From Desulforamulus profundi (GTDB lineage: Bacteria; Bacillota_B; Desulfotomaculia; Desulfotomaculales; Desulfotomaculaceae), in the NCBI RefSeq assembly GCF_002607855.1, contig NZ_AWQQ01000046.1:1-64000 (forward strand): a DNA stretch of 64,000 nucleotides, written 5' to 3'. A program made the position numbers and the translations under genes. This document shows, piece by piece, positions 28,722 to 37,835 of this stretch (within the stretch, counting starts at the first letter, position 1; every line of letters begins with the position of its first letter). A model generated the notes under the pieces. The model worked only from the letters and a program-made list of their open reading frames with translations, did not search any database and was not told the DNA's origin.

Positions 28722-29718
28722 GATCGTTTCCTCCGTAGGAGTATATTTTCAACATGAGAACCTCCAGGGTCATGCGTGTATTGGCATTGGCCAGAATTCT
28801 TTCCCTGGCCAGTTTGATCTCTTCAATTATTGCCGAAAGCACCGGGGCCTCATACCAGGCTGACTGTTCAAGTATGCTGTCTGCCCGGTCCTGGTTGATT
28901 AAAATCTCCGGTTTTCCGGTGTAATGGAAAACCAGCAGATCACGAAACCACAACAGCAGTATTTCCAGGCATTCCGCTGCTTCATGGCGATCGGCGGCCA
29001 GTTCCTCGGCCACTGCCAGAGCCCGGATTTTATTTATTTCCGGGAACAGCCGGGCCATTTCCAGGGCTTTGGCCCGCAGGGGCCATTGTTCGCTGCCGCT
29101 GGCCAGCCGTACCGCCCTGCCCAGGCTGCCCCCGGCCAGGGGAGCCAGCTTGAGGGCAGCGTCCTGCTCCATGGCACAAATGCTCATCAAACCTGCGGCC
29201 ACTTCCTGGCTGCTCAAGGGTCGGAATTGAAACTGCTGGCAGCGGGAGAGAATGGTGGGCAGCAGCGCATAGGGCTGGTCGCTCAGCAGAAGGAATACGG
29301 TCTGGCCGGTGGGTTCTTCCAATGTCTTTAAAAAGCAATTGGCTGCTTCCTGGGTCATGGCTTCCACCTTTTCGATCAAAAAGACCTGACGGCCGGCCTG
29401 ATAGGGTTTGTACTGCACCTGCCGCTGCAGCTCCCTGACCTGTTCAATTTTTATTGATGCCCCGGTTGGCTGCAATAGATGCAAATCCGGGTGATTTCCC
29501 CCTTCGACCTGGCGGCAGGAGCGGCAGTGCCCGCACACATTGCCCTCCTCGGGGGCTTCGCACAGCAGCACTCCGGCAAAGGCCCGGGCCAAGGTTTCCT
29601 TGCCAACCCCGGGCGGCCCCATGAACAGATAGGCATGGGCAACCCGGCCCCTTTGTACGGAATTTTTCAAGGTCTGGCGTATCTGGTGATGCCCGATGAT
29701 GTTCTTTAGTTTATACAC
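28711..29718 (-). CDS. holB: DNA polymerase III delta' subunit HolB
   Basis: A 335-residue AAA+ clamp-loader subunit. It has the P-loop-like [16 protein letters not shown], a zinc module CxxC (CGHCRSC), the sensor-like FLIEKVEAM and KTLEEPTG, and SRCQQF (the SRC motif). It opens the sliding clamp with DnaX and HolA. The start is GTG at 29718, overlapping the tmk stop by 8 bp. Synteny with tmk and ricT is as in B. subtilis. Confidence 0.93.
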   Translation of the reverse strand: MYKLKNIIGHHQIRQTLKNSVQRGRVAHAYLFMGPPGVGKETLARAFAGVLLCEAPEEGNVCGHCRSCRQVEGGNHPDLHLLQPTGASIKIEQVRELQRQVQYKPYQAGRQVFLIEKVEAMTQEAANCFLKTLEEPTGQTVFLLLSDQPYALLPTILSRCQQFQFRPLSSQEVAAGLMSICAMEQDAALKLAPLAGGSLGRAVRLASGSEQWPLRAKALEMARLFPEINKIRALAVAEELAADRHEAAECLEILLLWFRDLLVFHYTGKPEILINQDRADSILEQSAWYEAPVLSAIIEEIKLARERILANANTRMTLEVLMLKIYSYGGNDHAG

Positions 29719-30334
29719 CGGCCAGTTCCCCCACCGCCGAACAAATAAGCTTGTGCAGCTCTTCTACGGGATGCCGTGCATCCAGCACCAGGTAACCCCG
29801 GGGATTTTGTTTGGCCAATGCCAGGTAACCTCTGCGAACCCGCCCGTAAAAGTCCAGAGATTCCTTTTCCAGGCGGTCCGCCGGCCGGTCCTTTCTGGAA
29901 CGGACCAAGCCCTCCTCCGGAGGGATATCCAGTAAAATAGTCAAACGGGGAGACAGACCACCGGTGCCCAGGGCATTGATACTGGCCAGGAATTCAATGT
30001 CCATTCCCCTGCCGTAGCCCTGGTAAGCTAGGGTGGAATCAATGTAGCGGTCGCACAGCACCACCGCTCCCTGTTCCAACTGCGGCCGGATCACCTGGGC
30101 CACAAGCTGTGCCCGGGCGGCGGCATAAAGCAGCGCCTCGGTGCGCCCCTGGATTTCAGAAAAATTGGGATCCAGTAGCAGTTCCCGTATTTTCTCCCCC
30201 ACCGGTGTGCCTCCCGGTTCCCGGGTGGTGCAGGTGGGTATTTGTTTGGCGGTTAAAAATTTATTTAAAAGGTTGAGCTGGGTACTCTTTCCCGACCCAT
30301 CCACACCTTCAAATACGATAAACAAGGGCCTCAA
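29711..30334 (-). CDS. tmk: Thymidylate kinase Tmk
   Basis: A 207-residue P-loop kinase converting dTMP to dTDP. It has [46 protein letters not shown] (DRY motif) and the lid region [12 protein letters not shown]. The TTG at 30334 sits directly against AAGGAGG, so the TTG three codons in (30325) may be the true start. It leads the tmk-holB-ricT-yabA-rsmI group. Confidence 0.94.
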   Translation of the reverse strand: MRPLFIVFEGVDGSGKSTQLNLLNKFLTAKQIPTCTTREPGGTPVGEKIRELLLDPNFSEIQGRTEALLYAAARAQLVAQVIRPQLEQGAVVLCDRYIDSTLAYQGYGRGMDIEFLASINALGTGGLSPRLTILLDIPPEEGLVRSRKDRPADRLEKESLDFYGRVRRGYLALAKQNPRGYLVLDARHPVEELHKLICSAVGELAGV

Positions 30335-30366
30335 ACCTCCTTGCAGCTGTGAGGTAATTCTTGGGT

Positions 30367-30549
30367 TTTGGCTGTTCGCTGTTCGCTTTTAGCTTTTCGC
30401 CTTACGGGTATTCCTTTAGGGTCTAGTTGCTTAGACTTACAAGCATTTCTCCTGGGTCCTGTTTACCGGACCCGAAAGGAATGTCCTAAAGTCTAACAAC
30501 AGGACCCCAGAGTACGACCCTTAAGGCTAAAGGCCAATGGCTAATGGCC
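30367..30549. repeat. Dispersed intergenic repeat, copy C (reference copy)
   Basis: About 180 bp of imperfect dyad symmetry between tmk and the decarboxylase gene. GTTGCTTAGACTT pairs with AAGTCTAACAAC, TGGGTCC with GGACCC, and the outer TTACGGGTA and CCTTAAGG parts can also pair. Copies A, B and D share these blocks. Confidence 0.85.
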
Positions 30550-30571
30550 TGTTATTAAAAGGCAGTATCAT

Positions 30572-32019
30572 CTACACAATTACTCTTAACTTTCGTAAAG
30601 ACGCATCCCCGGGCCCCTGCACATGCAGGCCCCGCTGCCGGACTTCCAGGAGATAGTCCAGGACCGGTTGGGTGATTGCTTCGCCGGGGCAAATCACCGG
30701 GATTCCCGGCGGGTAAACGGCCACGGTCTCGCCGCAGATACAGTCCAGGGAATTTTCCAGCGATACGTCCTTGCCAGGTTTTTGCCAGGCCTCCCGAGGA
30801 CTGACCACCACCATGGGGCGGGGCAACTTCAGGGTTTCCGGAAAGTGCAGGGGGTCCCCTGCTTCTGTGGCTGCAATTTCTTGAATGGCTTCCACCAGCC
30901 GCCGGCAATCCTCAGTGGTGGTTCCCAGGGAGATGACCGCCACCACGCCGGCATCATCGGCCATTTCCACAAAGATCCGGTGTCTGCGATGGAGAAGCTC
31001 GGCGGTTCTATGGCCGGTCAGTCCCAACGGCAGTAACGACAGGGTTAAACGGGTGGGGTCCAGGTGTTCGGCGCCGGCCGCACCCAGATGCTCCTGACCT
31101 AAAATCTTGACTCCTGGCACTCCGGACAGCTTGTCCCTGCACCAGCGGGCCAATTGCAGGGTTTTTTCCAGCAGTTCCCCTCCCCTGAGGGCCAGCTGAC
31201 GGCGGGCTAAATCCAGGGAAACCATCAGCAGGTAGGAGGGGCTGGTGCTCTGGACCATGCGCAGGGCCTCTGCCACCCGCTCAGGATCGACCCGTTTCCC
31301 TTTCAGGTGAAGCATGGATGACTGGGTTAGGGACCCGCCGGTCTTATGGGTGCTTTGCACCACGGCGTCTGCCCCACAACTCAGGGCATCCGGCGGCAGT
31401 TCCCGGTGGAACCGCAGGTGGGCCCCGTGGGCCTCATCCACCACAAGGGGAACGCCGGCCCCGTGGCAAACGCCTGCCAGGGCGGATATGTCTCCGGCGA
31501 TACCATAATAGGTGGGGTTGACGGCCAGCACCGCTTTAACGTTTTTATTTTCATTCAGTAATTTTTTAATTTGAAAATAATCAGGCCCGACCAGGCAGCC
31601 AAAATTGCCAAGGGCAGCAGTTGGTAATAAACAGGAGACGCTCCGGATAATACCAGGCCGGATACCACGGACCGGTGTGCGTTTCTGGGAACAATAATTT
31701 TATCTCCCGGACCGCAACAAGTCAGAATTAAAGCCATTAACCCGCAGCTGGTACCGTTGACAAGAAAAAAACTTTTGTCTGCTCCGTATGCCTCGGCCGC
31801 CAGTCTCATAGCATCGGCAATGGCTTCTTGCGGGTTATGCAAATCATCCAGGCCGGGTATTTCCGTCAAATCCAGTTGAAAAACGCCTGTCCCGGCGAAT
31901 TGTAAAAATTCAGCAGGTATCGCTTTCCCGCTCCCGTGCCCCGGAATGTGAAACTGAGCTCCTGTAACAGCCGCCTGTTTCATCAGAGCATCCCAGAGAG
32001 GGGCTTTTTCTTGTGTCAT
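30572..32019 (-). CDS. Orn/Lys/Arg decarboxylase-family protein (YaaO-like), frameshifted
   Basis: Frames 31555-32019 and 30572-31531 make about 480 residues. One base lost near 31610 restores GNFGCLVGPDYFQIKKLL. It is a fold-type I PLP enzyme with FHIPGHGSGKA, LTEIPGLDDLHNP, SFFLVNGTSCGLMAL, the PLP Asp in LVVDEAHGAHLRF and the Schiff-base Lys in QSTHKTGGSLTQSS. It is the size of B. subtilis YaaO/SpeA-type proteins. The substrate (arginine, lysine or ornithine) is not clear. Position beside tmk and gin is conserved. Confidence 0.87.
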
Positions 32020-32145
32020 ACCAATAACCTCTGACGATATCTTAATAATTTATTTTATCACATACAAATTTTAACTGCTAATTTAGTTTCTAATTTATTT
32101 GCCATTAGTTTAACCTTATAGCTGTGTGTCGTGAGGGAAAACTAT

Positions 32146-32262
32146 GCTTAAAGGTATTTCTTTCGGGTCTGCTTTCAGCTGTCAGTCTTCAGTTTTATTA
32201 AAAATTTAAAAGCCGATGGCTGAGGGCTGATGGCTTGACCCAAAGAAATGCAGTATAAGCAG
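32146..32262. repeat. Dispersed intergenic repeat, partial copy G
   Basis: Only the outer parts of the family remain: GGTATTTCTTTCGGGTC on the left and GACCCAAAGAAATGC on the right, mirror images of each other. The core is replaced by an unrelated AT-rich palindrome-like stretch. Confidence 0.55.
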
Positions 32263-32276
32263 AAAGGAGCACAATT

Positions 32277-32546
32277 ATGCGGCAATCAAAGTCTCCGCAG
32301 ATTGATGAAAATGCTCTGTCAAAAAAATACCGTACCAGTGTCACCAGGCTTATTAAGTTATGGAAAGACGGTCGCAGCGATGTTGAGGTGGCCACCCAAA
32401 CGGGCATTGATTTGATGACACTGCGCCAGATAAAATCTGACATTGAATTGGCCCACCGGAGAATTCGCCTGAAAAAAAAGAAAGAGGCCTTCGCCAAAAG
32501 TCAGGCCTCGTTGCAGCACCAAATTTTTTTAAGACCGCTTTTATAA
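32277..32546 (+). CDS. Small basic protein of unknown function, possibly DNA-binding
   Basis: An 89-residue basic protein behind AAAGGAG with a good ATG. Residues about 15-60 look helical with a helix-turn-helix-like segment (RSDVEVATQTGIDLMTLRQI). It is antisense to the 3' end of the gin gene, and its codons about 60-80 are also the gin terminator. Either the frame is real and ends across gin, or the match is fortuitous. No family recognised. Confidence 0.45.
   Translation: MRQSKSPQIDENALSKKYRTSVTRLIKLWKDGRSDVEVATQTGIDLMTLRQIKSDIELAHRRIRLKKKKEAFAKSQASLQHQIFLRPLL
32472..32509 (-). terminator. Rho-independent terminator of gin
   Basis: Hairpin GAGGCC/GGCCTC followed on the minus strand by a T-rich run (TTTCTTTTTTTT), immediately at the gin stop. 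Confidence 0.85.
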
Positions 32547-32689
32547 ACATCGTAGTCCGGGTCGTCCCAGGCCAGGTTGGTGATCTTCTCTTCACAACCG
32601 GCACAAATGCACTTGCCCAGAATAACAATGCCAATGGTGCTTTCCTGAATAACGTTCCGGCATAATATGCATCTCGGTTTTTCCTGCAT
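32501..32689 (-). CDS. gin: Sigma-G inhibitor Gin (CsfB)
   Basis: A 62-residue protein with two zinc-knuckle CxxC pairs, CILCRNVI and CICAGCEEKI, spaced as in Gin/CsfB. In B. subtilis Gin binds sigma-G (and sigma-E) to prevent premature activity; it is expressed in the forespore. The start is ATG at 32689, ten bases after AGGAGG; TTG at 32698 is also possible. It lies upstream of the decarboxylase and tmk, as csfB does in B. subtilis. Confidence 0.88.
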   Translation of the reverse strand: MQEKPRCILCRNVIQESTIGIVILGKCICAGCEEKITNLAWDDPDYDVYKSGLKKIWCCNEA

Positions 32690-32744
32690 GGTCACCAACC
32701 CTCCTAATGTAATGTATGCTCCTGCTTTAAAAATGGTCAGCTTG

Positions 32745-32778
32745 AAAAAATGCCGGTTGTGGTTTAGCCGGTATTTTT
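32745..32778. terminator. Terminator-like hairpin
   Basis: AAAAATGCCGG and CCGGTATTTTT flank an 11-nt loop. It has A and T runs on both sides. It lies between gin and the IS remnant, so its gene is not evident. Confidence 0.5.
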
Positions 32779-32912
32779 AAGGGGACCCACAAACATAATC
32801 CCGGTGATTAACTATTTTCCCAGTATTTATGGTATTTATCTGTATAAACTAAACATTTATATCTCTTGAGCCGTATATTAACAATATTATACAAGTATTT
32901 TACAAACTAAGC

Positions 32913-33449
32913 ATGGCGATTATTAGAAAACAAAAAGTAGGTAAGTACATGCTGGCAAATCATCGAATCTAAAAGGGTTGACGGTAAACCAAGACCTGTT
33001 GTTCTTATGCACTTGGGAACGGCTGAACAGTTATTGTATAAACTAAAGGAGGAGCCTCTACAAAAGAAATCCGTTCAGCTTCCCACGGGTCTGTTCACTT
33101 TTATGGCAAATTGTTCAGGAAATGGACTTTGTCAATATTTTTAACCGATATTTCTCACCACAGATTCGAGACGGATTGCCGATTGGTAAATCTCTTTTGC
33201 TTGCTGCTGTCCATCGGGCTATTAAACCTGGCAGCAAGAATACTTTTGCTGCCAGGGCTAAACAAACCACACTGCCTGAAATTGCCGGATTTGATCCCGA
33301 TAAGCTTGATAGCCGGCATTTCTGGGAGCAAATGGATACCGTTAATGACGAGCAATTTGTTGATCGCCTTTACCTTAACGGGCTGCTGGACCAGCGGGAG
33401 ACTGAAGAAACGGGTATTGTGGTAGGGATGGGTCAATGTGCCAATGCCT
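32913..33449 (+). pseudogene. Truncated, frameshifted IS1634-type transposase remnant
   Basis: Reading across at least two frame changes gives IIESKRVDGKPRPVVLMHLG, then QEMDFVNIFNRYF, KSLLLAAVHRAIKPGSK and DPDKLDSRHFWEQMD, the N-terminal part of IS1634-family (IS4-like DDE) transposases. About 180 of the usual 500 or more residues remain, and no DDE catalytic section is present. It ends abruptly just before the terminator of the neighbouring operon. No inverted repeats were identified. Confidence 0.75.
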
Positions 33450-33496
33450 AAAAAGGAAAAAACATTCCCATGTGTCGGGGAATGCTTTTTCCTTTT
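33450..33496 (-). terminator. Rho-independent terminator of the oxidoreductase operon
   Basis: A long stem: AAAAGGAAAAA-ACATTCCC pairs with GGGGAATG-CTTTTTCCTTTT around a 7-nt loop. It is 25 bp after the stop at 33521. Confidence 0.85.
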
Positions 33497-33520
33497 ATGC
33501 TCTCTTTTATGGTCTATACC

Positions 33521-33770
33521 TTACGCTTCTTTGACTACTTTCTTTTTATCCACCGGATGGCCGGCTCGGGGCAAACCATTGAGCAGATGCCACAGCCGAT
33601 GCACTCGTCATTGGCCTCTACGGTAGGGGTACCATATACACCAGCACCTTGGACCAGGAGATGCATTTCTTGGGGCACTTTTGAATGCACAGTCCACAGC
33701 CCTTGCACAGACCGGGGTACAGGATCCAGTCAGCTTTGGTAAGTTCCAGGATACGACCTTTGAATTCCAT
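33521..33770 (-). CDS. 2-oxoacid:ferredoxin oxidoreductase delta subunit (2[4Fe-4S]), two frameshifts
   Basis: Starting at the ATG at 33770 the frame reads MEFKGRILELTKADWILYPG, then CKGCGLCIQKCPKKC. After a one-base loss near 33630 it continues VEANDECIGCGICSMVCPE. After a second near 33545 it ends VDKKKVVKEA. The result is about 83 residues with two CxxCxxCxxxC[P] clusters, the usual delta ferredoxin subunit. It is last in the operon, 11 bp after the gamma subunit. It is missing from a plain frame scan because of the two breaks. Confidence 0.8.
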
Positions 33771-33781
33771 GATATCCCCCC

Positions 33782-34344
33782 CTATTTCATCAGTTCTATG
33801 CCGCGGTCAATGGCCTTGAAGTTCAGTTCGCGCAGCTGTGGATTTTGCTCGAATTTATAACCCAGTTTCTTTTCAATGGCTGCCTTGGCGGCATCCACGG
33901 GAATCACATCGGTGGCTCCGATAACGGCACCCATAATCAGAATATTGAATACCCGGGGGTGCAACTCGTTCTTGGAAATTTCCAGTGCGGGAATGGACAG
34001 TACCTTCTTGGCTTCGCTTCCTGGGGTAAATCGGCTTCCACACCCTCAATATTGGCATCGTACACATAGACTGTGTTTTCGTCTACGTATTGCTTGCAGC
34101 GGCGTACAGCACGGTCGCTCAGGGCAATCAGAATGTCCGCCTTATCAAACTTGGGAGCACCGATGGGTTGATCGGCAATTTGCAGGTAGGCGATGGAAAC
34201 ACCACCCCGCTGCTCTACACCGAAGTTAGGAATATAAAGCGCCTCGCGGCCCTCTGCGTTAGCGGCATCAGCAATAATTTCCGCTACCGATTGAACACCC
34301 TGGCCGCCTTCACCGGCCAAGCAGATCTTTACAGCTTTAGCCAT
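33782..34344 (-). CDS. 2-oxoacid:ferredoxin oxidoreductase gamma subunit, frameshifted
   Basis: Frames 33937-34344 and 33782-33964 give about 187 residues after restoring one base near 34012 (EAKAKKVLSIPALEISKNEL). It has the family start ICLAGEGGQGVQSVAEIIADAA, VEQRGGVS and VFNILIMGAVIGAT. The gamma subunit completes the CoA-dependent oxidoreductase. It overlaps the beta gene by 8 bp. Confidence 0.88.
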
Positions 34345-35110
34345 TCTGCTGAGCCTCCTTCTTAGCCTCGAAGGGGTTTTTCTTTTCCCCGACCTTATAG
34401 TACTGAGGCATTTCTTTTTCTACAAAGGCCCAGGTCTTCTCGGCATTGGTCCGCCAGTTGGTAGGGCAGGCAGCCAGCGCTTCGACAAAGGAGAAGCCTT
34501 TACCTTCCATTTGGGTTTGCAGTGCTTTTTTGATATAGCTCTTCAGCTGTTTTAAATTGGCAGTGGTGCCGCGGGCCACGTAGGCGCCGTCGCCGGTGAT
34601 GGCTGCAATCATTTCCGGACCCTGGGTGGGCATACCGGTTGCTTCGGGGTCACGTCCGTAGGGAGCGGTTTCTACCTTTTGTCCGGGCATGGTACAGGGG
34701 GACATTTGACCGCCGGTCATGGCGTATACGGTGTTGTTGGCCAGCAGTACGGTTACTTTTTCGTTACGGGTAGCAGCGTTTACAATACCGCCTACACCGA
34801 TGGCATAACCGCCGCCGTCACCCATGTAAGCGATGCAGATGAGGTCGGGGTTGGCCCGCTTGATACCGGTCATCACCGGGGTGGTGCGGCCGTGGTGGGT
34901 TTGCACGCTGTCGCAGTTGAAGAAATCCCAAGACAGCAGGGAACAGCCGATGTCACAGCCAAAGACAACTCTATCCTGAATACCCAGTTCATCAATGGCC
35001 TCGCCCAGGCACTTCAGCACCAGACCGTGGCCGCAACCGGGGCAGAATTTATGGGGTTTGCTTTCTACACGCCAGCTTTTCGGCATGGTAGGTTGTGGAG
35101 ACACAGACAT
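34337..35110 (-). CDS. 2-oxoacid:ferredoxin oxidoreductase beta subunit (TPP-binding)
   Basis: An intact 257-residue subunit. The N-terminal FCPGCGHGLVLK and the TPP/Mg motif GDGGGYAIGVGGIVNAATRN are diagnostic. LANNTVYAMTGGQMSP follows. With the alpha subunit it binds the 2-oxoacid and oxidatively decarboxylates it to acyl-CoA, passing electrons to ferredoxin. The ATG at 35110 has GGAGGGAGG upstream. Confidence 0.93.
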   Translation of the reverse strand: MSVSPQPTMPKSWRVESKPHKFCPGCGHGLVLKCLGEAIDELGIQDRVVFGCDIGCSLLSWDFFNCDSVQTHHGRTTPVMTGIKRANPDLICIAYMGDGGGYAIGVGGIVNAATRNEKVTVLLANNTVYAMTGGQMSPCTMPGQKVETAPYGRDPEATGMPTQGPEMIAAITGDGAYVARGTTANLKQLKSYIKKALQTQMEGKGFSFVEALAACPTNWRTNAEKTWAFVEKEMPQYYKVGEKKNPFEAKKEAQQNG

Positions 35111-35144
35111 GTTGGAACCTCCCTCCTTATTTAGAAGAAAATTT

Positions 35145-36230
35145 CTAGAGCACCTCTTTAACTTTCGCCACGATTTGTTCGGTGGTAATCCCTAAACCGG
35201 GACGATACATGGGAACGATCTCAGCGGAAGCGCCGTAAATGGCGTCTTTCACCAGTCTGGCCAGCTGACCCTGGGCAGATTCGGTAATTAACAGCTTTTT
35301 GGCTTTGTTGGCCACGGCCTTGAGTTGCTCAGCCGGGAAGGGACGGAGGGTAATGGGACGGAAATAACCAACCTTCAGGCCCTCTGCTCTCAGTTCTTTA
35401 ACGGCATCCCGGACGCCACGGAAAACAACGCCATGGCCGATGATGACAACCTCTGCATCCTCGACAGCTTCCTGGGCGTATTCCACAACTTCCGGCGTCA
35501 TTTTTTCAAAATCCACAAAGTGCTGCTGCAGTACTTCAAATAATTCTTCTTCGGTGTTGTAGGTATTGCGATAGAGGTCGGGTTCGCGGTCTACGCCGGG
35601 AGTGCCGGGCTTACCCACATACTTCTCGGCAGGCACGAATTCGATGCCTTTTTCCGCAGGATCGTACAGGGTTACCGATTCACGCATTTTGGCTTGGTAG
35701 CCGTCACCCAGCACGAAGGTGGGGAAACGATATTTCCAGGCAGTGTTGAAGGCCTTGATGGTGTAGTCAAACAATTCCTGGTGGTTGCTGGGGGAGTAAA
35801 CGATACGCATCCCTTCACCGTTACCGCCCATGGTGGTCAGGGTCACTTCCTGCTGGGAGTAGATAACGGTGGCCGTGGACGGACCGCCACGCTGCTGCAC
35901 AACGGTAACGGTTGGAAGTCTCATCATTTCGGCCATGGACATGGGTTCCTGCATCAGGGTATTGCCGGGGCCTGCGGTGGCGGTGAAGGCCTTGAGGCCT
36001 GCTAAAACGCCGCCTACTGTGGTGAAGCCCGCAGACAGTTCGTCTTCAGTTTGCAGGAATTTGCGGCCATACTTGGGGATTTGACGGGTCCAGTAGTGCA
36101 TGATTTCGTTCTGAGGGGTAATGGGATAGCCGTACATAATTTCGGCACCGGCAGCCAGGGCTGCCCAGGCAACTACCTCGTTCCCGGTCATGAACGCCCG
36201 TTTTTCACCTGTAATGGGTTTTTCGGACAT
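35145..36230 (-). CDS. 2-oxoacid:ferredoxin oxidoreductase alpha subunit (VorB/KorA-type)
   Basis: An intact 361-residue subunit with the domain-I motif YGYPITPQNEI, TATAGPGNTLM and VVQQRGGPSTAT, and a C-terminal transketolase-like domain (VVIIGHGVVFRGVRDAVKEL). Four separate subunits (alpha, beta, gamma, delta) and this length fit 2-oxoisovalerate or 2-oxoglutarate oxidoreductase; sequence alone does not decide. The ATG at 36230 is preferred; a GTG at 36242 lies inside the ribosome site. Confidence 0.9.
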   Translation of the reverse strand: MSEKPITGEKRAFMTGNEVVAWAALAAGAEIMYGYPITPQNEIMHYWTRQIPKYGRKFLQTEDELSAGFTTVGGVLAGLKAFTATAGPGNTLMQEPMSMAEMMRLPTVTVVQQRGGPSTATVIYSQQEVTLTTMGGNGEGMRIVYSPSNHQELFDYTIKAFNTAWKYRFPTFVLGDGYQAKMRESVTLYDPAEKGIEFVPAEKYVGKPGTPGVDREPDLYRNTYNTEEELFEVLQQHFVDFEKMTPEVVEYAQEAVEDAEVVIIGHGVVFRGVRDAVKELRAEGLKVGYFRPITLRPFPAEQLKAVANKAKKLLITESAQGQLARLVKDAIYGASAEIVPMYRPGLGITTEQIVAKVKEVL

Positions 36231-36315
36231 GAGAGATACCACACCTCCTGAATTAATAAAGATCCTTGGGGACTTGAGAAGCTTGTGAAATTTTTAGTAT
36301 GATGGTCTGGTTGTC

Positions 36316-36981
36316 CTACCAGAAAGTATGCGGCATGTATCGGACCAGGGGGCGTACGGGATTGCCCATACAATCCTTGGAACCAATTTGTTTCGCTACT
36401 TCCTGGTCCGCAGCGGTGGCCACCGCGGGGATTCCCAGAATGTTGGAAACTTCACTGACAATCCGGGCACCCTCTTGCACAGTGTCCGGTGTTGTTTCAT
36501 CGCCCAAATGTGTATTGTTGATCAAACCGTCCACCGGCCCCAGTTCCTTTATGTAGTCTAAGATCTCCGGCACAGTGGATGTCATGGGTCGTTTGGCATT
36601 AATGACAGCAAAAATCTGCAGTTCCGGGGTTTCCTCCACCCCTTCCAGCAGGTTGAGGGTCTTTGCCCCTTCGACACCGTACCCGATGTCAAGGATCACA
36701 TCCCCCTCACGGTATAATGCCCATCTGCATTCGGGTTTTATGATATTGCCTGCTTCACCTAAACCCACGGTGTCCCTGGTTTCCCAGGCAAGCACGGTCA
36801 TCCCTGCTTGTTCCAGTTCTTTTTTAATGGGTCGCAGGGTATAGCAGGGCTCTACGATGTCAAGATCCACCAGATTTACTTTGCGGCCCTCTCTGGCCAG
36901 TTCCAGTGCCCGGTTTACCGCCACTTCGCTTTTGCCGCTGGCATACTCGCCAACATAGGCTTCAACAATTCTTTTCGAGAT
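36316..36981 (-). CDS. P-loop ATPase-like protein upstream of the oxidoreductase operon
   Basis: The frame to 36924 (GTG) lacks the nucleotide site. Extending upstream in frame adds VEAYVGEYASGKSEVAVNRA, a variant Walker A (GEYASGKSE), followed by NLVDLDIVEPCYTLRP, so the true protein is about 220 residues. No ATG, GTG or TTG lies above it; the GGAGGT at 36991-36996 points to an ATC at 36981. It resembles the MinD/CobQ-type nucleotide-binding superfamily. It is 85 bp upstream of the alpha gene and may be co-transcribed. Function unknown. Confidence 0.65.
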   Translation of the reverse strand: MSKRIVEAYVGEYASGKSEVAVNRALELAREGRKVNLVDLDIVEPCYTLRPIKKELEQAGMTVLAWETRDTVGLGEAGNIIKPECRWALYREGDVILDIGYGVEGAKTLNLLEGVEETPELQIFAVINAKRPMTSTVPEILDYIKELGPVDGLINNTHLGDETTPDTVQEGARIVSEVSNILGIPAVATAADQEVAKQIGSKDCMGNPVRPLVRYMPHTFW

Positions 36982-36996
36982 GGTACAGCTACCTCC

Positions 36997-37367
36997 AGTC
37001 GTTTTTGTTGACTTAGTTTACCCATTTCAGAAAATTCCTAAAAGGCCTATAAATAGCAAGAATCTGGATAGTCAGACATATCCCGAGTTCCTTTTTTCAG
37101 TATAAGCTGTAATTTTTAATAAATCAACAAATTTTAACCAATTTAACAGGCCCCTCCAACCACTTAAGTCGTTTTTTCGACAGTTCGTTAAAAGGTTGCT
37201 AAAGCTCACCGAACGGCTTACTGCAAGGATTTAGCCTCTGGCGGAAAGGCAATTTATGGCACCCCAACGTGTAAATCAGGCCCCCGAGCGGTCGAAGGTT
37301 CTAATTGGTAGAATGTTAAATCTTTTTAAAGTTAGTACGCAAAATAAGACTCCCGTAGCTTTCCCGG
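36997..37367. other. Intergenic region with unexplained moderately structured sequence
   Basis: About 370 bp between BofA and the ATPase gene. Part of it (about 37141-37320) is less AT-rich than typical spacer and has short inverted repeats (for example GTCGTTTTTTCGAC at 37168-37181), but I can match it to no gene or RNA class. The promoter of the oxidoreductase operon is probably in it. Confidence 0.3.
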
Positions 37368-37631
37368 TTACAGGATAAGATAATTGGCCAGCACCAAAAG
37401 GACGACGCCCGGAATCTGCAGGATTCCCGCCGTAAGCAGGGTAAAGGGGTTAATGGCAATATGAATCCCCAACCCGCCACAGACCACATTGACCAGGACC
37501 AGCAAAATCCCCCCCAGCACCAGGGACAAGCCCAATTTGCCGATCAAAACCAGCGGCCGGGCAAAGATTGTCCCAAACAAGTACAAGCCGAACAGGCCGA
37601 GCAAGCTTAGTATGATAGTTTTCCATTCCAA
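37368..37631 (-). CDS. bofA: Pro-sigma-K processing inhibitor BofA
   Basis: An 87-residue membrane protein with two or three hydrophobic helices. The C-terminal INPFTLLTAGILQIPGVVLL is the BofA signature. BofA holds the SpoIVFB protease inactive in the outer forespore membrane until the sigma-G signal arrives. The start is TTG at 37631 behind AAGGGGGG. It lies downstream of recR, as in B. subtilis. Confidence 0.9.
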   Translation of the reverse strand: MEWKTIILSLLGLFGLYLFGTIFARPLVLIGKLGLSLVLGGILLVLVNVVCGGLGIHIAINPFTLLTAGILQIPGVVLLVLANYLIL

Positions 37632-37661
37632 AGTGGATTACCCCCCTTTTTAAATATGGGG

Positions 37662-37795
37662 GTTCTATGTTAAACCGGCCATCGGCCCTCAGCCTCAGCT
37701 TAATAACTTAGGTACCTGGTACCTAAGTTATTAAGCTGAGGCTGAGGGCCAGACCCCATAGAAATACCCCCTAGGCTAAATATAGGGGGCTTGGA
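37662..37795. repeat. Dispersed intergenic repeat, partial copy F, with a 67-bp perfect palindrome
   Basis: The right flank (AGACCCCATAGAAATACCCC and AGGCTAA) matches copy B. The core is replaced by a perfect palindrome: arms 37684-37716 and 37718-37750, 33 bp each, with one central T. It lies between bofA and recR. Confidence 0.8.
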
Positions 37796-37835
37796 CAAAC
37801 TTTATGACTGTGTTTTTTGGATTATGCAAAAATTT

